The notes under the pieces are model-generated. The model did no database searches and was not told the DNA's origin. It saw only the letters and a list, made by a program, of their open reading frames with translations. Made by a program: the position numbers and the translations under genes. Of a stretch of DNA of 64,000 nt, positions 1 through 13,209 are shown one piece after another; position 1 is the stretch's first letter, and every line of letters begins with the position of its first letter. Source of the DNA: Rutstroemia sp. NJR-2017a BVV2. Taxonomy: Eukaryota > Ascomycota > Leotiomycetes > Helotiales > Rutstroemiaceae. The stretch is taken from contig NJPS01000045.1 in assembly GCA_002946415.1 (NCBI GenBank), positions 434,001 to 498,000 of the forward strand, given 5' to 3'.

Positions 1-284
1 AGTTGGAACAGGACGGGATAGTATCGCAAGGAACAACATCTTACTAACACCCCCTCTCTCCCCTCTAGGCCCAGTCCCAAGCAAAGAAAGACCAACCCGC
101 TATCGCCCCAACCGCCACTTCTACTACAGCAGCAGCAGATAATACAGTACTGGCGACGAATGCAAATACGACTACGAATGTTACGCCGCCCCCGAAGGAA
201 ATGAGCTGGAAGATTGATGCGGCGCATGGGAAGAAGTATGCGTGGTTGGAGGGGCTGGGGTGGTGGGAGACGGGGTCGGCGTAG
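1..284 (+). CDS. 3' end of an unidentified gene (last exon)
   Basis: Only the last exon is in the window. An intron ends at 67-68: a pyrimidine run and CTAG acceptor follow a TACTAAC branch-like site near 43-49. Coding resumes at 69 and runs 72 codons to TAG at 282-284. The exon starts with a Lys/Gln patch, passes through an Ala/Thr-rich low-complexity stretch and ends in a Trp-rich tail (MSWKID, KYAWLEGLGWW). I do not recognise the family. A GT at 20-21 could be the matching donor, which would put the end of the previous exon at 1-19, but this cannot be settled here. The reading frame and stop are clear; identity is unknown. Confidence 0.6.
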
Positions 285-1448
285 AGATAGAGGGGAGATA
301 GGGGGAGGAGAGGGAAGGGAGGGGAGATGGGGAGAGGGGAAGGAGGGGAAGAGGAACGCGGGAGAAAGTCGTTTGATGGGAAATGGATGGATGGAGTTAC
401 CTGGATTGGGTTGGGTTCGGTTAGGTTGCTTGCGGGGCAGAATGTGTATGTATGTATGTATGTATGCAATCGTTTTCATGGTTTGGGATAGGCTGGATGG
501 ATGGACGGATGGTTTGGTCTGGTTTGGATTGGATTGCTTGGATCTTGGGACATGGCTGGGCTGGCTATGGGATGGACAGACGGCGTTTTAATGGCTGGAT
601 GAATGCATTTGGGTTTGGATAAGGAGGGGAAACGGATATCTATCTGGTTTTGGGGGATGATATGAAAGCAAAAAAGGAAAGTTATCATGTATTGTGTTGT
701 GTTGAAACGTATGATGAGCAATGAGATGAGGTCTAATAACTCAGTCGTATCGTATCGCATCATATCATATCAAAAAAGACCATGAGTAAAAACAACGAAG
801 AAAGGAGCAAATATCATTGAGCATAGCATAGATAGGATAACTGCCGTAAATATAAAATATACTGTGATCTTACGTGCGCTGACTTGCTTGCCAGTCCAGT
901 CGATCTGAATGCCCCCTAGAAAAGAGGAAACTCAAAAGAGAAACTAAAATAACACATTTAACTGAAGTAAAAAATAAGCAATCCAAGCCCTCCCCCCGAA
1001 CCTCAAAGTCCCATTATCTTGTCCTGCCCTGTCCATCTAAACATCAACCGATCAAAACGCCTTCCGCAGCTAGCTAGCCAGCTGTATATAACATGTAGCT
1101 CAGTATAGTGCACCGCACCTCCTTCCCTGGGGGTGTGCCTAGATTGCGACGAGAATGAGAGACGAATATATACCGTAGGAACTGTAACTGAAATTGGAAT
1201 ATTGGAATTTGATATGCGCTGAGATGGTTTATTTTCCGGTGGAGCTGCGGGTAAATCTATTAGAGATAAGGTCAGCTTTTAGGCTGGGCGCATCTTGTGA
1301 TGAGGGTTAGAAGGGGGGAGGGGGAGCGCTTTTTTATCTTCCAATAATAACATCGCAGGTTGTGCGTGCCGTCGCAATCGCAGTCGCAATCGCAGAAGAA
1401 CCCAACTCAACCCGCGCACCCAATCCCCAAAGCACAAAACAAACAAAC
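285..1448. other. Intergenic: 3' flanks of two convergent genes
   Basis: No convincing gene is visible. The stretch lies between the stop of the left partial gene and the stop of the minus-strand gene at 1449, so it holds two 3' flanks. The first 350 bases are purine- and GGAT-rich. A TGTA tetranucleotide run lies at about 445-466 and degenerate GGAT repeats at about 492-530. Open frames here (for example 214-591) are products of this skewed composition. Confidence 0.5.
445..466 (+). repeat. TGTA tetranucleotide microsatellite
   Basis: About five tandem TGTA units in the 3' flank of the partial gene; simple sequence with no coding role seen. Confidence 0.8.
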
Positions 1449-1975
1449 TCACGGTTTCCTCTGCTCCGCCATTTGTCCCCCACTCGCATTCGCATCCTCT
1501 TTGTTCCAGCCCAATCGTGACTGATACGCAGGCCACGAACTCAGCGTCCACGCCTTGACCAGGAAGCCCTGCGTCTTGTCGACGTAGTTCTCGTTCTTCA
1601 TCTCTTTGACGCCGACGCGCACGCCGTCTTTGGTGAAGACGACGTTTTTGCGCTGCATTTTGTCCGAGGCGGCGACGGAGATCTTTTGCGTCGTGAGATA
1701 GATTTGGTAGCCGATGAAAGCGAGGCCGAGGAGGAAGAGGAGGAGGATGGCGAGGGGGAGGAGCTTGCTGTGGAGAGGGGAGGGGGTTAGTTGGGGGGTG
1801 GTTGGGGGGTGCATTTTGGGGGAGAGGGAGGGGGAGGGTTGATTCTGGGGGTTTGAGGAGGGGAGAGCGGTTGTGGGTTGGGTGCGTATCGTGTGTGTGG
1901 AGGACAAAGGACGTCGACGTACCTTAACGCAGAGCGGGGTGGAGGAGGAGGGGCTTTGGATGATCCCCAGGCCAT
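1449..1975 (-). CDS. Small single-pass membrane protein, conserved-looking, unknown function
   Basis: Two exons, complement(1449..1767, 1923..1975), give 123 residues. Exon 1 encodes a short Pro-rich start (MAWGSSKAPPPPPR). The intron 1768-1922 has a GTACGT donor and CCACAG acceptor, and splicing joins phase 2 cleanly. Exon 2 opens with a strong hydrophobic segment (about residues 19-38, LLPLAILLLFLLGLAFIGYQ) and then a charged region of about 80 residues. This looks like a type II or tail-exposed membrane protein with its bulk after the membrane helix. The longer unspliced frame starting at 1907 would replace the clean N-terminus with intron-derived Pro/Ser-rich sequence and is less likely. 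I do not recognise the family; a small mitochondrial or ER protein is possible but unproven. Confidence 0.65.
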
Positions 1976-2914
1976 TGTTTCGCTGATTTGAGGTTGCGAA
2001 TTGTGAACTTGTTTATTATCGGTAGCCCTATAGGTCTTTGGTGAATGGATTGAATCAAAGAAAAGCAGGAGAACCAACAAGGAATGTTGGAAACAGAGAA
2101 GGTGTTTGTTTAATATATATTAATAAGTACGGAAGAGCTCTGGAGAGGTGGGTTCAGGGCGGGATTAGGAACCTGGTTGGGCCCGGGCCCCTTCCAGTTG
2201 CCAGCTGCTCCTTCCGTTCCTTTTGCGCAGTCAGCGGGAGGCCTGCAATCTTACCTACGACCAGTGCTCACAAGCTCAGTTATTAAACCATTAAACCATT
2301 AAACCCGGAAATGTCCAGGAACCGCCACAGATGCAATGCACGTGAGACTGGGTGAGTAAGGGCAGTGTGGCGTTTTGCTTTGCTGCTACATTGCTAGGCG
2401 AGCAATCGATCTTTTGGTGCGGGACACTTTTTTAGGTTGAGCTTCAGGTGGTAATGGAAAGCCCGAAAAGGCCAGGATTTACTTTTGGGTGGCCGAGAGA
2501 ATTAATTCCATCTTCCACACACAAAACTCCCCTACCCTACCACAAGATCAATCAATGTCAGGAATGGCAATATCATAATCTTCGAATTCTAATTCTTCCT
2601 TCATATTGTCTAGATTGGCTTGGCTTCCACTTCTTTGGTTTCTGTTTCGTTTCCATTCCTTTTTCCTCGTACTCGAGAAGGATATACATTCGCAACGTGT
2701 TCCTTGAGAAACTACGTAGACCATTTAAGCTTGCGGGACATTTAACTTAACTTGACTGAACATCTATCTCGATACTCGCTCGACCTTCCCCACAACCCAC
2801 AACACCCCAAGCTCTCGAGGGCGACCACACAGCTTCTTGCGCAATTGCAATCCAGCTTGAAATCCCGAACAAGTGCTGCTAGGACACAGAACATACACTC
2901 AAGACTAGCAAAAT
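1976..2914. other. Divergent intergenic region upstream of the small TM gene and SEC24
   Basis: This 0.94 kb region separates two divergently read genes and must hold both promoters and the SEC24 leader. A TTAAACCA unit is repeated three times at about 2282-2306. Pyrimidine-rich leader-like sequence precedes the SEC24 start. No gene or RNA was recognised. Confidence 0.5.
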
Positions 2915-5813
2915 ATGGCGGCACCACAAGACGGATATCCTGGCCAGGGCTACCCCCCACCCGATCCCTATGCCCAGCAAAGCCCAGCGCAACCTGGCTT
3001 CGGCATGCCAGCGACCAGTCCTCCGCCGCAAGCAGGACAGCCCGAAACGGACGGCGGAAAGAAGAAAAAGAGGGGCTACGCTGCGCAAGCTTATGATTTT
3101 GGGCAGGGAGCGAATTCGACTCTGGGAGGACAGACACACGGGAATGCTCAATTCCAATCTTCTCAGGCACCTGCATATGGAGGATTCGCCGCTCCAGGAG
3201 ACCCTAATGCCGCATACGGCGCGCCGCTTGCTGGTGCTCAAGGGGGCCAGTTCTCCCCGCAGCCGTATGGCGGCGGTGTAGGTGGCTATCAACCTCCAGA
3301 TGCTGGGTATCCGGGTCCTGGTACACCTGTGACGCCTGGTATTGCGGGTATCACGCAGGGAATGGGCCAAATGGGTATGGGTGGACCGCAGCAACCGATG
3401 GCTCAACCTCAGCAGGCTCGTCCTGGTGCACCGGTTGTGTTGAACCAGCTTTATCCTACAGATCTTCTGAATCAACCTTTCAATGTGGCGGAATTAGATT
3501 TACCTCCGCCACCTATCGTATTACCTCAAAATGTAAGTTCAAGATGTGTACAAACTTCAAGAGCCAAACTGATCTGAGAAATAGTCGAGTGTTACCCCTT
3601 CTCCAGATGCGAATTGCCCATCGAAATATGTTAGATCAACCTTAAACGCTGTGCCTACGACGAACTCGCTCCTCAAAAAGTCAAAGCTTCCATTTGCGCT
3701 GGTTATTCAACCATATACTTCATTACACGATGTCGATGATCCGGTTCCAGTTGTCCAAGATCAGGTTATTTCACGTTGCAGAAGATGTCGGTCATACATC
3801 AACCCTTTCGTCTCCTTCTTAGACCATGGCCACAGATGGAGGTGCAATATGTGTAACCTCACAAACGATGTTCCACAAGCTTTCGATTGGGATGCCGCTG
3901 CACAAAAGAGCGTTGATAGATGGGAGAGACCCGAACTTAACCACGCAGTTGTGGAATTCGTCGCACCACAGGAATACATGGTTAGACCTCCTCAGCCACT
4001 CGTCTACCTTTTCCTGTTCGATGTCAGCGAGGCGTCGGTGTCGTGTGGCTTGTTGGCTACTAGTGCCAGAACTATTCTCGACAGTCTTGACAGGATACCA
4101 AATGCTGATCGAAGAACACGGGTTGGATTTATGGCGGTGGATTCGAGTTTGCATTATTTCTCTGTGCCAAAGGATTCGGAAGAGAATGGGGAAACAAACA
4201 TGCTTGTCATTAGCGATCTCGATGAACCTTTCCTCCCGGTGCCTCAGGAGCTATTGGTCCCATTGTCGGAGTGTCGATTGAATGTTGAAAAGTTCCTTAC
4301 GACTCTGCCTCAAATGTTCCAGATGAACCCAAATAATGGTTCATGTATGGGGTCAGCTCTGCGTGCTGGCCACAAACTTATCTCGCCCCTTGGCGGTAAG
4401 ATTGTTGTGATCAGTGCTTCGTTGCCAAACATTGGATATGGCAAGTTGGAGATGCGGGAAGATAAAAAGTTACTAGGCACTTCAAAGGAAAGCAGCTTGC
4501 TTCAAACAGCCAACAGTTTCTACAAAAGTTTCGCCGTCGAATGTTCAAAGAACCAAGTTTCTATCGATATGTTCTTGTTCTCGTCACAATATCAAGATGT
4601 TGCATCTCTCAGCAACCTCCCGAGATATACTGGTGGACAAACATACTTCTATCCCGGTTGGCATGCTAGAAGGAGCGAGGACGCCATCAAGTTTGCTACA
4701 GAGTTCAGCGATTATCTCTCGGCTGAAATTGGTCTTGAAGCTGTGTTGCGTGTTCGTGCTACTACTGGTCTTCGAATGAGCACCTTCTACGGTAACTTCT
4801 TCAACCGCAGTTCAGATCTCTGTGCTTTCCCCGCCTTCCCCCGTGACCAAAGTTACGTTGTTGAAGTGGCAATCGATGAATCACTCACGAAGAACTTCGT
4901 CTGCATGCAAACGGCCGTTCTACATACTACTAGCAATGGTGAACGTCGTATCAGAGTTATGACTTTAGCATTACCTACAACTACCAATCTTGCCGATGTG
5001 TATGCTTCCGCTGATCAATGCGCAATCACTACCTTCTTCAGCCACAAGGCTGTTGAGCGAGCATTGAGCGGTGGTCTCGAACCTGCACGTGAAGCTCTTC
5101 AATCGAAGTTGATTGAACTTCTACAAACCTTCAAGAAAGAGCTCGCAGGAGGAAACATGGGTGGTGGTGGACTTCAATTCCCTGCCAACCTTCGTGGCCT
5201 CCCAGTCCTATTCCTCGGGCTCATCAAGAACGTGGGACTTCGAAAATCGGCCCAAATCCCATCAGATCTTCGTTCCGCGGCTCTCTGTCTGCTGTCGACT
5301 CTGCCGCTTCCGCTGTTAATGCAATATACCTACCCGCGTCTCTACTCTTTACACGATATGCCAGATAATGCAGGAATCCCAGACCCCGAAACTAATCAAA
5401 TCGTCCTCCCACCTCCTCTCAACCTTTCCTCCGAACGCCTCGTTCCATTCGGTCTGTACCTGATTGATGACGGGCAAAATCAATTCCTCTGGGTTGGGAG
5501 AGACGCAGTCCCGCAACTGCTGGCCGACGTCTTTGATGTGACTGATCGGACGAAACTCAAGGTCGGGAAGAGCACATTGCCGGAACTGGACAACGATTTC
5601 AGCGAGCGCGTTCGTGCTGTCTTCCAGAAGGCCCGCGATTATAGATCTAGAGGCGTGGGCAGCATTGTGGTGCCGCATCTGTATGTGGTGAGGGAGGATG
5701 GTGAGCCGAGCTTGAAGTTGTGGGCGCAGACGCTGTTGGTGGAGGATAGGGCGGATCAGGGGATGAGTTTCCAGCAGTGGATGGGGACGTTGAGGGAAAA
5801 GGTTAGTTCTTAG
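2915..5813 (+). CDS. SEC24: COPII coat cargo-adaptor subunit Sec24
   Basis: Exons 2915..3532 and 3585..5813 encode 948 residues, the usual size of fungal Sec24. Sec24 pairs with Sec23 in the inner COPII coat and captures cargo at ER exit sites. Residues 1-206 are the typical disordered Gly/Pro/Gln-rich N-terminus. A zinc-finger pair follows (Cys271/Cys274 and Cys293/Cys296), then the trunk, beta-sandwich and helical domains and a C-terminal gelsolin-like domain ([21 protein letters not shown]). The 52-bp intron (GTAAGT...ATAG) falls exactly between the disordered head and the folded part and joins in phase 0. The ATG follows the leader directly and begins the family-typical [13 protein letters not shown] start. 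A GTTAGT just before the stop resembles a donor, but the uninterrupted LREKVSS end fits the family. Confidence 0.95.
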
Positions 5814-6520
5814 AAGGGTGGAAGAGAGATGGCTGATGGTTGGTTGGGTGGGTGGTGACTTGTGATTGTGGATGTGGAGTTATGAAATGTATGGATGGAT
5901 GGATGAATCGATGAATGGTTCGCATGGCATCAGATTAGGAGGCAAAAAAATAATGCTGACGTTCATCTTCTATTCTCTTTTTCCTTTTCTGAATCACTTA
6001 TTTGCAGAGGTCGTTCAATAAAGTATTTGGCAAAAATGAGCAATCAGTTCTTGTCTAGAATTTGTCCGTTCTTCCTCTGTGCTTGCATGCATTATAGATT
6101 ACTGGTAAAAGAAGGGGTGCTGTATGATGTTGTTTTTGAGGGAATAGCTTCTGCTAATTTACAAAGGACGGTAAAGGAAATCACGAAATCTAGCCTCGCA
6201 GGTCCCCTCCATCGAGGCTGTAGCAGCAGGGTCCAGTTTATGGTCCGAGCTTGTAAGGCTGTGGTGACAGAATGCAAGGCTGGTGTTTTTGTATTCACCA
6301 CTTTCTGGAATTAAATCAACGACTAACTTATTCTTCTCGTTGTTGTTTCTTGTTATTTACTTACAAGTCAACTTGTGAGGAGTCCCACTATACTATGATA
6401 TAATGATGATTCCTCTCTTTCCATTCTCGAGAACAAAATCTTAAACCTAATATAATCAATCCATCCTCAACCTCCTGCTCGTATACACACTAAACTCAAC
6501 CAACTCTGCCTAACTCAAAA
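5814..6520 (+). other. Intergenic: SEC24 3' flank and RMI1 promoter
   Basis: Between two genes on the same strand. GGAT-type repeats occur at about 5889-5925. The last 100 bases before 6521 are pyrimidine- and A-rich, like a fungal core promoter and leader. A 95-codon open frame at 6027-6314 has no recognisable product and is probably chance. Confidence 0.5.
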
Positions 6521-7635
6521 ATGTCCACCACCCCAATCCCCCCCCTCCTCCTCCAAACCCTCCAAACCCAACACTTCCCCCTCCCATCCCCCTCCTTCCT
6601 CCTCCCAATCCTCTCTCCCCTAACCAACACCCCCAACCGACCTCCTACCACCACCAGCACCCACCCCACCGCAACCACCCGCCCTCCTCCCCCCCTCCCC
6701 GCCCTCATCGCTACAACTAAACACCGGCTCCTCTCAGCCAATCTCCTAACCCCAGGTCTCCTGCACCCGAGCACCCGGGCCCTACCCCCAAACGCCAGCG
6801 ACCCGGGTGTGAAAGAGTGGAAATTGGACTTCGATGTACCGGTTCAGGTGGTCGACATCGTGGATGTGGGACGGAGTAGGGGGGAGGTGTTGGGGGAGGT
6901 GGAGATGGAACGGCTGGGGGAGAGGAGGAAGGGGAGGGAGGTGGTGAGGGTTGTTCCTAGTATGGATAACGAAGGAGAAGGAGGAGGGGGAGAAGGAAGG
7001 GGAAGGGGAGCAGCAGGAGGAGGAGGAGGAGGAGGAGGAAAAGGAGGCCCGTATAAGTTGCTATTGCAGGATATAGCCGGAACTACGATCTGGGGATTGG
7101 AAGTGGAGAGGATGGAGGGGAAAATAGGGTTTCCGCCGGTGTTGGGGGTGGGGGGGAAAATTATGCTCAGGAAGGGGTGTGGGGTTTGGAGGGGGGTGGT
7201 GGGATTGAGTGAGAGGGGAGGGAGGTGAGTGGTTTTCTCTTTCTTATTTTGCTTGCGGGGGAGGAGGGGCGGCGAGGCTTTGAATGAATTTGGGGGAGGA
7301 AAGGGAGGGGAATGGGGTATTTGAGTTTGGGGAGGGGGATGGAGATGATTGGGTGAGGGGCTATGTGATGGGGATGAGAAAGTTGAGCTGTATGTGGAGA
7401 GAGAGAAAGAGGGAAGAGGGAAGAGGTACAGCCGTTATAGAGAGAGACATTATGAGAGAGGAGCAAAAAGGACAACGTAGATAGAACAGCCAAAATAAAA
7501 CACATATAACTAACAACATACAGCTGCGTAATCCTAGGCGGGAAAATCGAAGCGCTAGATAAGGCATGGAGGGAAGGATGGGAAGAGCGATTGAGGAAGG
7601 AAATCGAGATGGTGAAGGCGGGGGAGGGGGAGTGA
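6521..7635 (+). CDS. RMI1: RecQ-mediated genome instability protein 1 (Rmi1), OB-fold
   Basis: Exons 6521..7224 and 7524..7635 encode 271 residues. Rmi1 is the OB-fold partner of Top3 and the Sgs1/BLM-type helicase and promotes dissolution of double Holliday junctions. The call rests on the C-terminal OB-fold: YKLLLQDIAGTTIWGLEVERM, then GGKIMLRKG..WRGVVGL, and across the splice CVILGGKIEALDKAW, which matches the family's closing GG(K/R)IEAL signature. The intron 7225-7523 has a GTGAGT donor, a CTAAC branch and a CAG acceptor, and joins in phase 2. At 299 bp it is the longest intron in the window. The linker before the OB-fold is a run of Gly and Glu encoded by a purine-rich tract, and the N-terminal 80 residues are Pro/Thr-rich. 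Family assignment is good; the low-complexity insertions are unusual. Confidence 0.85.
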
Positions 7636-9708
7636 GTGAATGAATGAATGTGGTTTGGCTTGGCGGGGATGGGAGAGGGAAAGAGGGGGGATGACTTTGT
7701 ATGGAGAGAGAGGATGCGATGCGAGGAGGAGGGGATGTTAGGCCTGTATTGGAATTTTTATATGGATGGTGGGGTGCGTGGCTGGGGATTATGAGATAAG
7801 ATGGTGCGGGGAAAGAACGATGAGAGAGGATAGTTGTGGGTTAATAGACTGGACGATTTGGTTGGTGATTGAAAGGGAGGGAGGGAAGGATGGATATAAG
7901 AGTCCGATCTGATCTGTTCTGGTCTGGTCTGATGGGAGGGAGACAGCTATACAAATATTCTCCGACTGTGAATGAGTGAGTGATTAAGTAAATCCGTGAG
8001 AGAAGTATCTTTAGAGTTCTTATTCACTCAGTTACTCAAACAACAAGCACACGAGAGAGCAGCCAGTCAGTCAGATATCAAGTCGCATCTTTACTCAGTC
8101 TTAAGAATAAGCAATGCACTGGTTCCTATGATAACGATATCGGCAAGCAGCTTGAGTGATTGATTGATTGAGAGACAAATGAGCATAGTATCTAACGATA
8201 AGTTATGTAGCTCGTTCAATAAGATATTATACACCCGGTGGAAGCTCACCGTTGCGAGGGAAGGGACTGGCCAGCTGGCTTAGGATTCAACTGGGCGTCT
8301 ACTCAATGTCCTCAGATCCATGGCACAAGCACACGATACGCAATTAAAGATAGGGGAGAAAGAAGAACTATATAAGATTGGGAAAGTTATATAAGGTGGA
8401 TACATACCAACAGATATGGAAGGGGAGACGAGTGTAGTGTATTAACCAACAAACTCCAGCATACTATATACCATACTTCACTGAACGATCTTGCATCCTA
8501 CAAGATCTTCCTTACTACACGCTCTTCCATGCTCCAAGATTCTTTTATACTCACTTATATATAGCGCAAAATAACAACACAAGGACTCGGTAAAGAAACC
8601 CTAGTTGCTAAACGCAGACAGAAGAATCAAAACCAGCTCCTCCCCTTCCCTTCCCCTCCCCCTTTTCCCTCTCCCTCTCCCTCTCCTCCTCCTTCTCCCT
8701 GCTTCTCCTTCTCCTTCTCCTTCCTAATATCACTATCCATTGCTCCAGATACTATCTGTCCGAATGCAACCTCACGTACGATGACACTCAAGACAACGCA
8801 ACTCAACTCAACCAACATTCACCCTCCAGAACGCAGGGCAGTCACAGTCACAGTCAGTTGTCAAAGTATTCAACCAAAACATGTCGAGAGCGCGTAGTCA
8901 GTTAACTACTTGCCACTTGCCACTGGACACACGCCCACTCAATCGAGCTATCGGTGAGAACAAGAACAAGAACACATAAGAAACCTCCGAGACAAAAGAA
9001 GCATGAACACGAAAGCACACGACAGCACGATAGTAGTAACAATCACACAACCCCTCACCACACGAGAAAACAAGCCCTAAAAAACTCTGCTAGCATTTAA
9101 TCCGCAACATAAAATCTCCCGCTCTCCGTTCATCCGTTCATCCTTTCATTCGTGCATTCATTCATAAATATCCCCATTTCCATTTCCATTTCTCTTCTTT
9201 CCATCAAGTCAAAATAAAAACACTATAAAAAAAAGATTCATATCCTCTTTCCTTTGCCTCGCACTCATCCCATCATGCTGCCCGCCGCTCTCCTATCTCC
9301 GATCCCGATTATGAAAGAACAAAAAAAAAGTGACAAAAAATCTTTCTCTCGCTACTCCCAGCATCCCATCCCATTCCTACTCCTATTCCATCCCATCCAT
9401 ACGTCCCTGCTATTTCCCTGTTTTTCTCCAACTTATCCAACCCAGCCATATACGAATATGACCTTTATCACCACATGTATGATGAGCCTCACGATCCTCC
9501 ATGTGTTTCTGTACATAAATAGGGGAGCCCGAGAGGAGAGAAGAAATTGCAAAGGCCTGTTCCATCTTTCTTTCCGTCTGTCTGCTTATCAACTTAAAAA
9601 CCGAATCCACATCGCAATACCATGAATTATAACCTTTTTCTAGAACGGGGACCAAATCGAACACTTCCAAGATATACATTGTCCAAATATTCGAGAACGA
9701 AGATCTGT
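7636..9708. other. Intergenic: convergent 3' flanks of RMI1 and the MAP kinase
   Basis: This 2.1 kb region has no gene I can support. It contains AATG and GGAT-type short repeats, a 64-base uninterrupted pyrimidine run (8637-8700) extended after one G to about 8725, and A-rich sequence at about 9210-9340. Both flanking genes end here. A 123-codon frame at 9254-9625 is low-complexity and likely untranslated. Confidence 0.5.
8637..8725 (+). repeat. Long polypyrimidine tract (CT/CCT repeats)
   Basis: From 8637 to 8700 every base is C or T. After a single G the run continues as CTT/CTC repeats to about 8725. It lies in the convergent region downstream of both RMI1 and the MAP kinase gene. Long homopyrimidine-homopurine tracts can form triplex DNA; function is not implied. 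Confidence 0.85.
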
Positions 9709-10982
<1,274 letters not shown>

Positions 10983-13209
10983 CGTGCGAGTATGATTGTG
11001 GTTGAGAAAATTTGCATAGAAGTTTCGGTTTGGAGAGGGAAATATGGGCGGGTTTTTGAGCGACTCGATACAACAACTGGAACCAGTAGGCAAATTTGGA
11101 ACACGCCCGATTGATTTACCTACGAGGACTGAGTGCTAAACTCGTGTGGTGAACTGACCCTGCGGAGCACACCCCGCTTGCCGGAACCAGTATAGCGCCG
11201 AATGGGACTACAATACAATCGACCAGCGAGCAGCAACCAAAGAAAGGCCGACCAAGTATTTTGATACATTTCACAGTACTTTTAGAGATTGTGGATATAA
11301 ATAATATACGAAGACATCACACGACGTAGTTTTATAAATACATCTCAAAATATGGATTTTGGAGCGAAATTTAGACGTTGGAGGTCGTAAAATGGCCTAC
11401 GATTTACCCAGATAGTGCATCCCCTGGTGCCCGACGAAACAATTCTCTAAGCGCCCGGCTGGAATCCCTCCTCAAACCCTTTTCTTACACCAGCAATCAA
11501 GAAAGCTTAAGAGCAATAAGAGCGACAAGAGCGACCAAGAACCATACCACCCATACCACCCATACATCCATACGCATCTGTAAGAACCAGCTCTCCATTC
11601 CAACTCGCCGATGTGCCAGTTTCACACCAACACACCCAACCGTTCCCACTATCACCGTTCCTTGAATCGTGATTGTAGGGTTCTGTTCAAAGCGTAAGCC
11701 AATGGGATAGCTCCATTGAACTACTCTCCGTAGCACAGCAGCACAGACAGCAAGGATCTATCCATGTCTTCTCCTTCTTTCTGCGCGCGGTCATCTCGTA
11801 CCTGACCATCATTCATTCCCTCTGAGTTCTGAGTCCTGACCAGTTCCAACCGACAACCTTTACTCGCGCGACTCCCAAATTCCCAGTCATGGACATACTC
11901 CAATCCTTGCGGTACATCTCGTACGAACTCCTTCTCCTTGAGGACTGAAAGCCGGCCGGAAAGACGCTTCTTTCAAACGAATGACTTCACATAACCCCGG
12001 AATAGCCATATATCTCATGCTATGCTATGCTTTCCTTGGAACCCGACTACTAGGTCCAGACCAGCTCGCTTCTCCCTGGCATGTCTGTTAGATACAAAAC
12101 ACCAAACGATCAAACAACAACGGGGATTCAAATAAATTAAAAAGGACCCTAAAGATCAGCATCGCCTGTCGAGTACCTAAGATTTTCCGGTTTCCTCTCC
12201 TTCATCCACAGCATTGGCTTTACAGCTTACGGCTGATAGTCTATCCGATCCGCTCATTCTCATACAGACTACAACATAATATATGTCCACTTTTACAGCA
12301 GTTTACTTACTTCTTACTCTGTCGCTGGTTCTAACCTCTGGGCATAGACCGAAACAGCTTATCATACGACATATGGTATAGAATTGCGATTCAACGTCCA
12401 GTCGATGTATCGAGGTACGCTTGATCCTACAACATCACCTCCCTACCTGCCTACACAGCAGCACAGCTACATACATAGCACTTGCAAGTTACTAGAAAAC
12501 GTAAATAAAGATACATACCAAACCAGGGAAAACCCCGTCAAGTATACCGTCTAAGTACTCAACATGTACACCCACTCCCGAGCATGAAAGATCTACCCCG
12601 TGACATGTCGCAAACCCACGGGATATTCGTCATTGCCGCGGGTTAAACATTTTGGGCATGAATGTTTCCTGACTATAATCGTCGGCATTATGGTGCCTTC
12701 CTACGGAATCCGTGGTCGGTGTTCGGAGAATGGCTGAGTTTGGATTCTGATGTTTGCTGTTGTGCAATGCGACGGATGCATCGCATAAGTGCTTCCTTCA
12801 TATGTGGGTCGTGAAGAGGTCGACGACTCCAGTCGAGCTGCTTCGTCATTGTTGTCCACTTACATAGTTATGCTCACTCATGTCGTCTCGCACGATATGC
12901 CGTTTTGGGCTATTGATTAGCCGAAGACCTGATTCACAAAGCAGCATCGTGAGAACTGTAATTGTGTATAATGCATGGCTCGAAAACATCGCCTCTTACC
13001 AACGCTTCATATGTACACCACGCAAATGACACAGGAACAATAATCATCCATGCCGTCATTTGTGCTATAGTTATACCATACAAACATATAACCACCTATG
13101 CAATTTCATTCACGCTCCCACAACCCCTCGTACCAAATAAGTTCCCAAGCTGCCTAACTCCCAAGCCATGCTCAACCATGCCCAATGCGAACTCCACCTC
13201 CACAGCATA
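10983..13209. other. Intergenic: long 5' region of the MAP kinase gene and 3' flank of the GH5 gene
   Basis: A 2.2 kb non-coding stretch, most of it upstream of the MAP kinase start. I see no tRNA, repeat family or protein signature. A 95-codon frame at 11378-11665 is Thr/His-rich without recognisable features. Confidence 0.45.

Noticed and set aside
1787..2080. Longer N-terminal extension of the small membrane protein
   Set aside because: It reads through the GTACGT donor into intron sequence; the spliced model gives a clean hydrophobic helix.
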